Assembly: GCA_018656065.1 (NCBI GenBank)
Contig: JABHZY010000010.1
Span: 68,638-107,296 of the forward strand
Origin: Candidatus Komeilibacteria bacterium
Lineage (GTDB): Bacteria; Patescibacteriota; Patescibacteriia; UBA1558; GWA2-36-10
DNA: 38,659 bases
Direction: 5' to 3'
Position 1 is the stretch's first letter. Each line of letters starts with the position of its first letter. Positions 17,279-25,937 of the stretch are shown one piece after another. Position numbers and translations under genes: made by a program. Below the pieces are notes generated by a model. That model did not search any database, was not told where the DNA came from, and saw only the letters and a list, made by a program, of their open reading frames with translations.

Positions 17279-17919
17279 AAAAAATATTTAACGTAAACCA
17301 GGATAAAAAAATACTTCTTCTTCAGGCTCTTTTTATTACTGCCATGCTACTAGCCAACATAGTCGGCATCAAAATTATAAAAATAGGCCCAGTGAACACT
17401 TCCGTAGGTATATTGCTAGTGCCACTAGCGTTCTTAATTACTGATGTATTAGCAGAAGTCAAAGGTAAAAAATTTGTAGCCAATCTTATTTGGTCTACAG
17501 TAATTGTCTTGATATTTTCTTATCTATTTATCAAGCTCAGTATAAATGTTGAACCAGCTGATAGATTTAAAGATATGAATCCAGCTTTTGTAAGTGTCTT
17601 CAATAGTAGCTCTAGAATGTTCTTGGCTTCAATTGTTGCTTTTATGCTTTCTCAATTTCATGATATTTGGGCTTTTGAATTTTGGAAAGAAAAAACTAAA
17701 GGCAAAATGCTTTGGCTAAGAAACAATCTATCCACTATGGTTAGCCAATTTATTGATACTGTTATTTTTATGTTCTTAGCTTTTTATCATATTGCTCCAA
17801 AATTTGACGCAGCTTTTATCTGGCAGTTGATAGTGCCTTATTATTTACTAAAAATATTAATAGCTTTAATAGATACTCCTTTTGTTTATGCTGGAGTCAA
17901 ATGGCTAAAGAAAAAATAA
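17275..17919 (+). CDS. yhhQ: queuosine precursor transporter (YhhQ/VUT family)
   Basis: This 214-aa integral membrane protein has about six TM helices. It shows the family hallmarks LANIVGIKI near residue 25, LAFLITDVLAEVKGKK near 55 and RNNLSTMVSQFIDTVIF near 150. COG1738 proteins import preQ0/preQ1-type 7-deazaguanines, and E. coli YhhQ is the characterised example. The ATG overlaps the dprA stop as ATGA, and the stop is followed directly by the folC ATG. With the tgt gene on the other strand it implies salvage of a queuosine precursor. The exact substrate (preQ0, preQ1 or queuine) cannot be read from sequence. Confidence 0.9.
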   Translation: MKKIFNVNQDKKILLLQALFITAMLLANIVGIKIIKIGPVNTSVGILLVPLAFLITDVLAEVKGKKFVANLIWSTVIVLIFSYLFIKLSINVEPADRFKDMNPAFVSVFNSSSRMFLASIVAFMLSQFHDIWAFEFWKEKTKGKMLWLRNNLSTMVSQFIDTVIFMFLAFYHIAPKFDAAFIWQLIVPYYLLKILIALIDTPFVYAGVKWLKKK

Positions 17920-19221
17920 ATGACTACTCAGTATCAAAAAGATATAGAATTTATAGAAGGCCTAGCTAACATTCCTAAAACCACCTACATGCTAGGCCCT
18001 AAAGATAAACGCATTTTTATAAAACGCGTTAGAAGCTTTTTAAGCTTAGTTGGCTCTCCAGATACTAAACTAAAATTTATTCACATCGCCGGTACCAGTG
18101 GCAAAGGTAGTACCACTAAAATTCTAGAAAATCTAATGGCTAACGCCAATTTAAAAGTTGGTAGTTTTACTTCTCCTTTTGCTACTACTAGTATTGAAAG
18201 AGTAAGTATTAATAATAAATTAATATCGCCAGCTGAATTACATAATATTTTAGAGCATCAAATCAAGCCTACTTTAGATAAATATGTTTTGAAATTTTCT
18301 GACTCTATATCATATTTTGAAGCTTGGCTCATAATAGCCTTACTTTATTTTAATAAACAAAAATGTGACTGGGTGATACTTGAAGCTGGACTTGGTGGTT
18401 TGCATGATACAACTAATGTAATAGCTAAACCAAAAATAACAGCCATTACTAATATCGGTCTAGATCATACCCATATCTTGGGAAATACCAAAACGAAAAT
18501 TGCTCAAGATAAAGCTGGTATCATAAAAAAGAATAGTATCTTCCTAAGTACTGAAAAAAATAAAAAACTACAAAAACTATTTAAAGACACTTGCCAGAAA
18601 CAGCAAGCCTGGTACATGAATTTGGATAATCTAGTTAAAGATTATAAAACGTCAAATTATTTTAATACGCCAAAGCAAACAGATAATTTAAACTTGGCTC
18701 TCAATATATTGACTGCTTTAAAAATTAAACCAAGCAATACACAAAAAGTAATTGATAATTTCAAGTTCATCTGTCGTCAAGAAATAATACAAAACAATCC
18801 AATAGTTGTATTAGATGGAGCTCATAATAAAGATAAGCTTGATAACATAATTAATTTTACCAAACAACAGTCCTATAAAAAATTACACCTAGTATTGGCT
18901 TTTGCTGAAAATAAAGAATATAAGATAGCTCTTAAAAAATTACTGACTATTACTGACTATTTGTATATAACTAGATTTTTATTTGCTTCGCGAAAATCTG
19001 CTGAACTCAGAAAATTATATCAAACTAGTAAGAAGCTAAAACCTAATTTAGCAGTTTCCATACATCATGATCCTTATCAAGCGCTGAAACTAGCTACCAA
19101 AAATGCCAAGCGAGATGATCTAATATTAGTGACAGGATCTTTCTTTTTGGCTGGTGAATTGAGAAAGAAATGGGTTAGTGAAGAACATATACTTAAAAAC
19201 CTTCGACTTGACAAAAGATAG
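17920..19221 (+). CDS. folC: folylpolyglutamate synthase / Mur-ligase family protein
   Basis: The 433-aa protein has the P-loop IHIAGTSGKGSTTKI (~53-67, the family form being GTNGKGS). Other family motifs follow: LEAGLGGLHDTTNV, TAITNIGLDHTHILGNTKTKIAQDKAGI and VVLDGAHNKDKL. FolC adds glutamates to tetrahydrofolate and, in many bacteria, also to dihydropteroate. The middle of the protein is shorter than in E. coli FolC and it may have only the folylpolyglutamate activity. The ATG follows the yhhQ stop with no gap. The topA promoter lies inside its last codons, so topA is a separate unit. No other folate genes are in the window. Confidence 0.87.
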   Translation: MTTQYQKDIEFIEGLANIPKTTYMLGPKDKRIFIKRVRSFLSLVGSPDTKLKFIHIAGTSGKGSTTKILENLMANANLKVGSFTSPFATTSIERVSINNKLISPAELHNILEHQIKPTLDKYVLKFSDSISYFEAWLIIALLYFNKQKCDWVILEAGLGGLHDTTNVIAKPKITAITNIGLDHTHILGNTKTKIAQDKAGIIKKNSIFLSTEKNKKLQKLFKDTCQKQQAWYMNLDNLVKDYKTSNYFNTPKQTDNLNLALNILTALKIKPSNTQKVIDNFKFICRQEIIQNNPIVVLDGAHNKDKLDNIINFTKQQSYKKLHLVLAFAENKEYKIALKKLLTITDYLYITRFLFASRKSAELRKLYQTSKKLKPNLAVSIHHDPYQALKLATKNAKRDDLILVTGSFFLAGELRKKWVSEEHILKNLRLDKR

Positions 19222-19236
19222 CACTTCTTTTATAGT
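19208..19236 (+). promoter_or_regulatory. sigma70-type promoter of topA
   Basis: A perfect TTGACA (19208-19213, inside the folC 3' end) and TATAGT (19231-19236) are 17 nt apart. The start would be near 19243, with a ~26-nt leader before the ATG at 19269. Confidence 0.65.
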
Positions 19237-19268
19237 CAAAAACATTGTGAAAAATTAAAATACATTTT

Positions 19269-21494
19269 ATGTCTAAATTAGTCATCGTTGAGTCACCTAC
19301 TAAAGCCAAAACCATAAAAGGCTTCCTCGGCAAAGATTATGTCGTGGAATCTTCTTTTGGTCATGTCAGAGATTTGCCAAAGAGCAAACTAGGTGTTGAT
19401 ACAGAAAATAACTTTGAGCCTGTATATGAAGTACCCGCCAAGGCTAAAAAACAAGTGACCAAACTAAAAAAGCTAGCCAAGGATGCTGAAGTAGTCTATT
19501 TCGCAAGTGATGAAGATCGCGAAGGAGAAGCTATTTCCTGGCATTTAGAAAAACTATTAAACGTAGACAAAAAGAAACAAAAAAGAATTGTTTTTCATGA
19601 AATTACCAAGACCGCTATAATGGAGGCTTTAGAGAATCCAAGAGATTTAGACATAAATCTTTTTCATGCCCAAGAAGCCCGTCGTATTCTAGATAGATTA
19701 GTAGGCTATAAACTTTCTCCATTATTATGGAAAAAGGTAACTCGTGGATTATCTGCTGGACGCGTACAATCTGTAGCTGTACGTCTAATAGTCGAACGTG
19801 AAGCAGAAAGAAGAAAATTTAAGGCTGAAGAATATTGGACAGTAGAAGGAGAAGCTAGTAAAGATAAATCTCCAAAATTTGATATTGCTCTTCATAAAGA
19901 AACAGACAAAGTACTGAAAAAATTTGATATAGACGAAACTAAAGCTAAGAAGGCGCAAAAAGATATCAAAGCCAATAAACTTATAGTGACTGACGTCAAA
20001 GCTACCGAGCACAAAAAAGCTCCTCTAGCTCCATTTACTACTTCTACTCTACAGCAAGATGCTCACAGACGCTTTGGTTATAGTGCTAAACAAATTATGA
20101 TGCTAGCCCAACAATTATATGAAGGTATTAAGCTAGGCTCAAAAGGTAGCCATGGTTTGATTACATATATGAGAACTGATTCTCTTAATCTGTCCGATAG
20201 TTTTAAAAGTGCTGCTGAAGAATATGTTACTGACAAATTAGGCTCAGAATATATAGTCAAAGGCGGACGTGTTTTTAAAAAGAAAACCAAGCATAGTCAG
20301 GAAGCTCATGAAGCTATCAGACCAACTGAAATAACAAATGATCCTGAATCAGTTAAAGAGTATCTAGATCCAAAACAATTAAAAATCTATACTTTGATTT
20401 GGCAAAGAGCAGTAGCCTCTCAAATGGCCGAAGCTGTTACTGAGACTACTTCTGTAGCTATTGATTCTCAAAACACTGACTGGACCCTCAAAGCAGTGGG
20501 CACAGTGACTAAATTTGCCGGCTGGAAAGCAATCTACAAAAACAACGGTGATGAGAATGAACTGCCTGAAGTAGCTAAAGATGATATACTAAATCTTGAT
20601 ACTCTAGAAGCTATCCAACATTTTACTACTCCTCCGGCTAGATATTCAGAAGCTGGACTTGTCAAAGCTATGGAAGCTCTAGGTATTGGTCGTCCATCTA
20701 CCTACGCACCAACCATCTCTACTATTATTACCAGACAATATGTAACTAAAGAAGAAAAACGCCTAGCTCCAACTGAAATTGGCGAGATTGTAAATAAATT
20801 ATTAATGGAACATTTCCATGATATAGTAAGTTATGATTTTACTGCTCAGATGGAAGATGATTTAGATGAAATAGCTGAAGGTAAAAAAGAATGGCAACCT
20901 ATTATAAGTGATTTTTATAAACCTTTTGAAAAAAATCTTATGCAAAAAGAAAAAGAGTTAGACAAAAAGAAAATTACCGAAACTGCTACTGACGAAAAGT
21001 GCGACAAATGTAAAAACGATATGGTAATTAAACTTGGTCGCTTTGGAAAATTCATGGCTTGTACAAATTATCCCGAATGTAAAAATACCAAACCAATTGG
21101 TGATGACGGTAAACCTGAGGAAGTAGAAAAGATTGATGAGCCATGCCCAACCTGTGGCAAAGACATGGTCGCCAAGACTGGACGCTTTGGAAAATTTATT
21201 GCTTGTAGTGATTATCCAAAATGTAAGACTACTAAAAGTAAAGACCAAGGTACTGGTGTAAAGTGTGGCTTATGTGACGATGGTGAAATGGTTACTAAAC
21301 GCAGTAAGAGAGGTAAAATATTTTATGGCTGCAATCAATATCCAAAATGTGAACATCTTCTTTGGGGTAAACCAACTGGCAAAAATTGCCCTGACTGTAA
21401 AAAACTACTTTATCAAGCAAATAAAAGTACAGTCAAATGTGAAGACTGCGATTATACTGAAAAAATAGCCCCCGCTAAACAAACAGAAGAATAA
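19269..21494 (+). CDS. topA: DNA topoisomerase I (type IA)
   Basis: This 741-aa enzyme relaxes negative supercoils. The Toprim domain starts with KLVIVESPTKAKTI (~3-16) and has ASDEDREGEAISWH. The DNA-cleaving Tyr300 sits in GLITYMRTDS, and GIGRPSTYAPTISTI is also present. The C-terminus holds four zinc modules (~578-735): CDKCKNDM...CTNYPECK, CPTCGKDM...CSDYPKCK, CGLCDDGEM...CNQYPKCE and a compact CPDCKKLLY...CEDCDY. Length and order are normal for bacterial TopA. It has its own promoter within folC and a strong terminator after the stop. Confidence 0.97.
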   Translation: MSKLVIVESPTKAKTIKGFLGKDYVVESSFGHVRDLPKSKLGVDTENNFEPVYEVPAKAKKQVTKLKKLAKDAEVVYFASDEDREGEAISWHLEKLLNVDKKKQKRIVFHEITKTAIMEALENPRDLDINLFHAQEARRILDRLVGYKLSPLLWKKVTRGLSAGRVQSVAVRLIVEREAERRKFKAEEYWTVEGEASKDKSPKFDIALHKETDKVLKKFDIDETKAKKAQKDIKANKLIVTDVKATEHKKAPLAPFTTSTLQQDAHRRFGYSAKQIMMLAQQLYEGIKLGSKGSHGLITYMRTDSLNLSDSFKSAAEEYVTDKLGSEYIVKGGRVFKKKTKHSQEAHEAIRPTEITNDPESVKEYLDPKQLKIYTLIWQRAVASQMAEAVTETTSVAIDSQNTDWTLKAVGTVTKFAGWKAIYKNNGDENELPEVAKDDILNLDTLEAIQHFTTPPARYSEAGLVKAMEALGIGRPSTYAPTISTIITRQYVTKEEKRLAPTEIGEIVNKLLMEHFHDIVSYDFTAQMEDDLDEIAEGKKEWQPIISDFYKPFEKNLMQKEKELDKKKITETATDEKCDKCKNDMVIKLGRFGKFMACTNYPECKNTKPIGDDGKPEEVEKIDEPCPTCGKDMVAKTGRFGKFIACSDYPKCKTTKSKDQGTGVKCGLCDDGEMVTKRSKRGKIFYGCNQYPKCEHLLWGKPTGKNCPDCKKLLYQANKSTVKCEDCDYTEKIAPAKQTEE

Positions 21495-21499
21495 GAATA

Positions 21500-21524
21500 A
21501 AAACCTCGCTCCTAGCGAGGTTTT
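21500..21524 (+). terminator. intrinsic terminator of topA
   Basis: An 11-bp stem AAAACCTCGCT (21500-21510) pairs with 21514-21524 around a 3-nt loop, followed by further T. The stem is identical to that of the terminator after the next gene (22721-22747). Its T-tract runs straight into the promoter of the transporter gene. Confidence 0.9.
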
Positions 21525-21525
21525 T

Positions 21526-21534
21526 TGATATAAT
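21526..21534 (+). promoter_or_regulatory. extended -10 promoter, leaderless start of the MFS-like gene
   Basis: TGATATAAT (TATAAT at 21529-21534) is followed by 6 nt and then the ATG at 21541, so the predicted first transcribed base is the A of the ATG. The -35 position falls within the topA terminator hairpin and has no recognisable -35 sequence. Confidence 0.6.
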
Positions 21535-21540
21535 CAATTT

Positions 21541-22734
21541 ATGATTTTATTCCAAAGATACCATTACCATCAAATAGACAAATTTTTCCATACAGATTTT
21601 TGGCTTTTTGAAACTTCTGTTTGGCTACATGTTTTTGCACGTTCAATGATAGCGATTTTTATTCCGATCTTCCTATTACAAATGGGCTGGAGTATAAGTC
21701 ATGTCATGTTTTTTTATTTTATCTATAATATATTTGATGCACCATTAAACTTTTTTGCTAAATGGCTAACATACAAAATAGGAGCCAAAAAAGTAATTGC
21801 ATTAGGAACTCTATCCTACATAGCTTCTTTTGCTATATTATATAATTTAGATGTTGGTATGTGGCCATTACTTATTTTAATGGCTTTGTTTGCGGCACTT
21901 TATGATACCTTCTATTGGGTGGCCCATATTTATTTTTTTATACGCTGTGAAAAAAATGACCGTAATATATCCAAGGGCATAAGTCTATTGTATATAGTTA
22001 AAAAAATTGCAGGAATTTTGGCGCCTATTTTTGGAGGCTTGATTTTAATATTTTTTGATAAACAACTTTTGATTGGATTGAGTGTTTTAATTTTATTATT
22101 ATCAATCATTCCATTATTTAAAATAAAAACTACAAAAGATCGTCCTGATAAAAAACCAAAAAAATTTAAACAATTTTTTAAAAAGGGAGATGGCTTAAAA
22201 GAATACATTATTAAAGGATTGTTCTCATTTCATCAAGCTGCCGAAGGTATTATATGGCCAATTTTTATTTATACAATTTTTAAAACTATAGAATCTGTGG
22301 CAATCATTCCAATAATAGTTGCTGGCACAGTAATAATAATTACTTATTTCACTAGTAAAATAAAAAAAACAAACCGAAGCCATATAATGGCTCTTGGAGC
22401 TTTTTTAATTTCTATTACTTGGATTTTACGTTTAGTGATCGATAATAATATATTTTATTATGCTAGTATATTCTTAATTGGTTTATTTGTTGTATTAGTT
22501 TCCCTTCCTCTAGAAAGTAATATGTATGAAAAAGGTGAAAAGAAGGATGCCCTAGATACTGCTACTTATCAGAATTTTTTCTCTATGTTTCCCCGTATTT
22601 TCTTTTATGGAACACTTTATTTATTATTAGAAATTTTTCAAGTTAGTTTTATAGCAGCTATTATCGGTATGCTTATGATCATGGCTATAAACTATATATT
22701 TATAACTAAAAAATTTGATAAAAAACCTCGCTAA
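21541..22734 (+). CDS. MFS-like multi-TM transporter
   Basis: This 397-aa protein has about 11-12 hydrophobic helices in two halves with a basic cytoplasmic loop (~195-220, KTTKDRPDKKPKKFKQFFKKG). Features such as YIFDAPLNFFAKWLTYKIGAKKVIALG (residues ~60-87) fit the cytoplasmic loop 2-3 of major facilitator superfamily proteins. LPLESNMYEKGEKKDALDTATYQ resembles YQGE-type putative transporters. The substrate is unknown. It is monocistronic, with a leaderless-type promoter at its start and a terminator whose hairpin overlaps its stop codon. Confidence 0.75.
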   Translation: MILFQRYHYHQIDKFFHTDFWLFETSVWLHVFARSMIAIFIPIFLLQMGWSISHVMFFYFIYNIFDAPLNFFAKWLTYKIGAKKVIALGTLSYIASFAILYNLDVGMWPLLILMALFAALYDTFYWVAHIYFFIRCEKNDRNISKGISLLYIVKKIAGILAPIFGGLILIFFDKQLLIGLSVLILLLSIIPLFKIKTTKDRPDKKPKKFKQFFKKGDGLKEYIIKGLFSFHQAAEGIIWPIFIYTIFKTIESVAIIPIIVAGTVIIITYFTSKIKKTNRSHIMALGAFLISITWILRLVIDNNIFYYASIFLIGLFVVLVSLPLESNMYEKGEKKDALDTATYQNFFSMFPRIFFYGTLYLLLEIFQVSFIAAIIGMLMIMAINYIFITKKFDKKPR

Positions 22735-22748
22735 AAGCGAGGTTTTTT
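22721..22748 (+). terminator. intrinsic terminator overlapping the MFS-like stop codon
   Basis: A 12-bp stem (22721-22732 with 22736-22747) has an AAA loop and trailing T. It overlaps the final KKPR codons and the TAA. The stem core AACCTCGCT/AGCGAGGTT is the same as in the topA terminator. Confidence 0.88.
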
Positions 22749-22765
22749 GATAAGCTCTTGCTATT

Positions 22766-22793
22766 TTGACAAGTAACTATTACTATAAATAAT
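22766..22793 (+). promoter_or_regulatory. probable promoter of rel
   Basis: A perfect TTGACA (22766-22771) is followed after 16 nt by AATAAT (22788-22793). The rel ATG is 15 nt beyond the -10 box. The -10 match is only moderate. Confidence 0.4.
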
Positions 22794-22808
22794 ACCTGAT
22801 AAAAATAT

Positions 22809-24239
22809 ATGAAAACTTTTGAAGATTTGAAAAAAGTATTAACCCTTAACTACCGCGAAGATGACATTAAAATAGTTATCCGAGCTTTTCATTTTGCTTC
22901 AGAAGCTCATAAAGGTCAAAAAAGAAGAACCGGGGAAGACTATATTTATCATTCTATAGCTACAGCTTATAATTTAGCTAAAATGAAAATGGATATACCT
23001 TCTATAGCTGCTGGCCTACTTCACGATGTACCAGAAGATACTGATTTTACTTTTGAAGATTTAAAAAATAATTTTGGCAAAGAGATATATTATTTAGTAA
23101 AAGGTGTTACAAAATTAGGTACTTTAAAATACAGAGGCCTAGAAAGATATGCAGAAAACTTAAGAAAGATGTTTTTGGCTATGAGCCAAGATCTTAGAGT
23201 AATCATTATTAAGTTGGCTGATAGAATGCACAATATGGAAACTTTAGAAGGTGTGCGACCAGAAAAAAGACTTCGTATTGCTCAAGAGACATTAGAAATT
23301 TATGCTCCTCTAGCCAATCGCCTCGGAATGTTCAAAGTAAAAACTGAATTGGAAGATTTAGCTTTCCCTTATGTCTATCCTGAAGAATATAAATGGACAA
23401 TGAATTTAATAGAAGATAGATTAAAATCTGAAACTAAATATATAAGTAAAATAAAAAAATTAGTTCAAAAAGAATTAGCTAAAAATAACATTGAATTTAA
23501 TAATATTCGCACTCGTATAAAAAGTATATACAGTATTTATCAAAAACTATTACGTAAAGGAAAAGATATAAATAAAATTTATGACCTAATAGCTCTAAGA
23601 ATTATTGTAGCCGATGTAGCAGATTGCTATAGTGCCATGGGTGTACTGCACAAAAAATGGACCCCACTAAAAGGGCGCGTCAAAGATTACATTGCTCAAT
23701 CTAAACCAAATGGTTACCAATCACTGCACACTTCTGTTTTTACTGATTTTAGTAAAATAGTTGAAATTCAAATTCGTACTATAGCTATGGATGAAGAAGC
23801 TGAATATGGCATTGCTGCCCATAGCAAATACAAAGAAATAGGCATGCTAGGTAAAAGAAAAAAACATCCTAAGTGGTTAGAACATTTGATAGAAATACAA
23901 AAAACTATTACTGATAATACCGAATTTATAAAACATATCAAAAATGATTTATTCCTAGAACAAATATTTGTTTTCACGCCCAAAGGCGATGTAGTGGAAT
24001 TACCAGAGAATGCTACGCCCTTAGATTTTGCTTATTATATCCATACAGATATTGGTAATCAATGTGTCGGAGCAAAAATCAATCATCAAATGGCCTCATT
24101 GGATACTCTATTAAAGTCTGGCGATGTAATAGAAATTATTACTGACAAAAATAGAAAAAAACCAAACGCAGACTGGCTCAATATGGTAGCCACTAGTATG
24201 GCTAAAAGTAAAATAAAATCTCAACTAAACAAAAAATAA
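22809..24239 (+). CDS. rel: bifunctional (p)ppGpp synthetase/hydrolase, short Rel
   Basis: This 476-aa stringent-response enzyme has an HD hydrolase domain (~20-180) with intact GLLHDVPED and KLADRMHNM. The synthetase domain (~230-350) has YDLIALRIIV, GRVKDYIAQSKPNGYQSLHT (with an RVKD motif, as in bifunctional Rel) and EIQIRT. The TGS domain (~385-445) reads IFVFTPKGDVVELP...DFAYYIHTDIGN. The protein stops shortly after the TGS domain. The helical, zinc-finger and ACT regions of ~730-aa Rel proteins are missing, so ribosome sensing and allosteric control are probably altered. The TAA lies in the hairpin of the shared terminator. Confidence 0.94.
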   Translation: MKTFEDLKKVLTLNYREDDIKIVIRAFHFASEAHKGQKRRTGEDYIYHSIATAYNLAKMKMDIPSIAAGLLHDVPEDTDFTFEDLKNNFGKEIYYLVKGVTKLGTLKYRGLERYAENLRKMFLAMSQDLRVIIIKLADRMHNMETLEGVRPEKRLRIAQETLEIYAPLANRLGMFKVKTELEDLAFPYVYPEEYKWTMNLIEDRLKSETKYISKIKKLVQKELAKNNIEFNNIRTRIKSIYSIYQKLLRKGKDINKIYDLIALRIIVADVADCYSAMGVLHKKWTPLKGRVKDYIAQSKPNGYQSLHTSVFTDFSKIVEIQIRTIAMDEEAEYGIAAHSKYKEIGMLGKRKKHPKWLEHLIEIQKTITDNTEFIKHIKNDLFLEQIFVFTPKGDVVELPENATPLDFAYYIHTDIGNQCVGAKINHQMASLDTLLKSGDVIEIITDKNRKKPNADWLNMVATSMAKSKIKSQLNKK

Positions 24240-24268
24240 CCCTTCGACTACGCTCAGGGTTATTTTTT
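24231..24268. terminator. bidirectional terminator built on a REP-like palindrome
   Basis: A perfect 13-bp stem (24231-24243 with 24256-24268) has A-rich and T-rich outer ends and a 12-nt loop, so it works for rel (plus) and parB (minus). Its centre, CCTTCGACTACGCTCAGG (24241-24258), recurs in inverted orientation with one difference at 31271-31288 in the tRNA cluster. Confidence 0.85.
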
Positions 24269-24269
24269 G

Positions 24270-25130
24270 TTATTCTTCTAATCTATCTAAAATATTTTTA
24301 AGTTCTGAATGCGAATGAAAGTTTATTTTTATAAACCCTCTCTCGCCTCTTTTTTGAATTTTTACTTTAGCACCAATATTTTTTGTTAGCTTATCTTCCC
24401 AAGAAGCTAGCACTGGATCACGAGGCTTTTCTTTATTAGCTTTAGCAGCTGATTTTTTATGCATTTCATTTAAATCAGTCACTGAAAGATCATTTTTTAT
24501 AATTTGCTTAAAAGCTTTGACTTGCTCTTCTTTTGTTTTGTAAGACAAAATAATTTTAGCATGAGACATTGTAATATCTCCTTTGGCAATTGCCTCTTTA
24601 ACTACGACAGGTAATTTTAAAAGTCTGAGAAAATTAGCTACCGTAGAAACACCTTTGCCTACTTGCTCAGCTATCGCTTCATTACTAAGACCAAACTCCT
24701 CAGCTAGTCTTTTATAGGAATTAGCCGTTTCTAGTGGATTAAGATCACGACGTTGAATATTTTCTATAATAGCTAATTCTAATTTATCTCTATCACTAAC
24801 ATCCTTAATAATAATTGGCACTTCAGGCATATCCAAAATTTCAGCAGCCTTAAGTCTTCTCTCGCCAGCAATCAATTGATATTTATCACCTTCTTTAGAA
24901 ACAACTAAAGGTTGTAATATACCATGTTGTTTAATAGACTGAGCTAACTCATCTAATTTATCTCTATCAAAATGTGTACGCGGCTGCCAAGGGTTAGATA
25001 TAACATCTTCAGGAGCTACCAATTCTATTTTTTGATCATCAACATTTTCATCAAAATCTGATGACATAATAGCTGATTTTTGTTTTTTATTTGGAATGAG
25101 AGATCCCAATCCTTTTCCGAGTGCAGACAT
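24270..25130 (-). CDS. parB: chromosome-partitioning protein ParB
   Basis: The 286-aa protein has the ParB N-terminal CTP-binding domain with ISNPWQPRTHFD, QHGILQPLVV, YQLIAGERRLKAAEIL and ENIQRRDLNPLETA. The KorB-type helix-turn-helix (LSNEAIAEQVGKGVSTVANFLRLLKLP) follows, with a C-terminal dimerisation segment. It loads on parS and forms the centromere complex moved by ParA. It begins MSALGKGLGSLIP, a common ParB opening. It is 10 nt downstream of parA. No clear TGTTTCACGTGAAACA-like parS was noticed in the window. Confidence 0.96.
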   Translation of the reverse strand: MSALGKGLGSLIPNKKQKSAIMSSDFDENVDDQKIELVAPEDVISNPWQPRTHFDRDKLDELAQSIKQHGILQPLVVSKEGDKYQLIAGERRLKAAEILDMPEVPIIIKDVSDRDKLELAIIENIQRRDLNPLETANSYKRLAEEFGLSNEAIAEQVGKGVSTVANFLRLLKLPVVVKEAIAKGDITMSHAKIILSYKTKEEQVKAFKQIIKNDLSVTDLNEMHKKSAAKANKEKPRDPVLASWEDKLTKNIGAKVKIQKRGERGFIKINFHSHSELKNILDRLEE

Positions 25131-25140
25131 AATTTTATTT

Positions 25141-25902
25141 TTATTTAGCTAATATTACTTCTTGGGCCAAACGCTTGTAAGCATTAGAACCTACTGAATT
25201 TGGTGCATAATCTTTAAGTGGTGAACCATGTGATGGAGATTCAGCTACTTTTACATTTCTAGGAATAACACTCCTAAAAATCTTGGCTGGAAAATATTTA
25301 TATAATTCATTAAAGACATCGTTGGATAATTTATTACGGCTATCATACATAGTCATCACTGCTCCTAAAATTTCTAGCTCTGGCTGAAGATGTTCTTTTA
25401 TCAGACCAATAGTATTTAAAAGTTGTGACAAACCTTCTAGAGCATAATACTCACATTGAACAGGGATGATAATTTCTCGAGAAGCTACCAAACCATTAAT
25501 AGTCAAAAGGCCTAATGACGGTGGATTATCAATTAAAATAAAATCATATAAATCAGCCACTTCTTTAATTTGTTTTTCCAATTGATATTCTCTACCTTCA
25601 ATCTCTACTAGATCAATAGCTGCACCAGCTAAATCTGGAGTAGTCGGTAAAACATGAAAGTTTGGTTGATAAGAACGGATAACTTCTGTAATCCTAGTAT
25701 TTGGATCAACCAAAACTTCATACATTCCTTTATCAAGATTCTTATAATCTATACCCAAGCCTGATGAAGCATTGCCTTGTGGATCAATATCAATAATTAA
25801 AACTCTTTTACCAAAAGCAGCTAACCACGCCGCCAAGTTAATGGATGTCGTGGTTTTTCCAACTCCTCCTTTTTGATTTACTACAGAAATTATTCTAGCC
25901 AT
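25141..25902 (-). CDS. parA: chromosome-partitioning ATPase ParA/Soj
   Basis: This 253-aa protein has the deviant Walker A KGGVGKTTTSINLAAWLA near the N-terminus, then DIDPQGNASSGLG, DLYDFILIDNPPSLG and PVQCEYYALEGLSQL. It has no N-terminal HTH, so it is the short chromosomal Soj type. ATP-dependent DNA binding and ParB-stimulated hydrolysis segregate origins. It has its own extended -10 promoter but also lies downstream of the M23 lipoprotein and 78-aa genes on the same strand. Confidence 0.97.
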   Translation of the reverse strand: MARIISVVNQKGGVGKTTTSINLAAWLAAFGKRVLIIDIDPQGNASSGLGIDYKNLDKGMYEVLVDPNTRITEVIRSYQPNFHVLPTTPDLAGAAIDLVEIEGREYQLEKQIKEVADLYDFILIDNPPSLGLLTINGLVASREIIIPVQCEYYALEGLSQLLNTIGLIKEHLQPELEILGAVMTMYDSRNKLSNDVFNELYKYFPAKIFRSVIPRNVKVAESPSHGSPLKDYAPNSVGSNAYKRLAQEVILAK

Positions 25903-25923
25903 AAAATACCTGAAACTTCTCTA

Positions 25924-25932
25924 ATTATAGCA
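25924..25932 (-). promoter_or_regulatory. extended -10 promoter of parAB
   Basis: The minus strand reads TGCTATAAT (TATAAT at 25924-25929). Transcription would begin near 25916, about 14 nt before the parA ATG at 25902. The leader has an AGGT that could act as a weak ribosome binding site. Confidence 0.5.
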
Positions 25933-25937
25933 TAAAT

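Noticed and set aside
24270-25902. parS site beside parAB
   Set aside because: No TGTTTCACGTGAAACA-like 16-mer was noticed near parA/parB or elsewhere in the window by eye.
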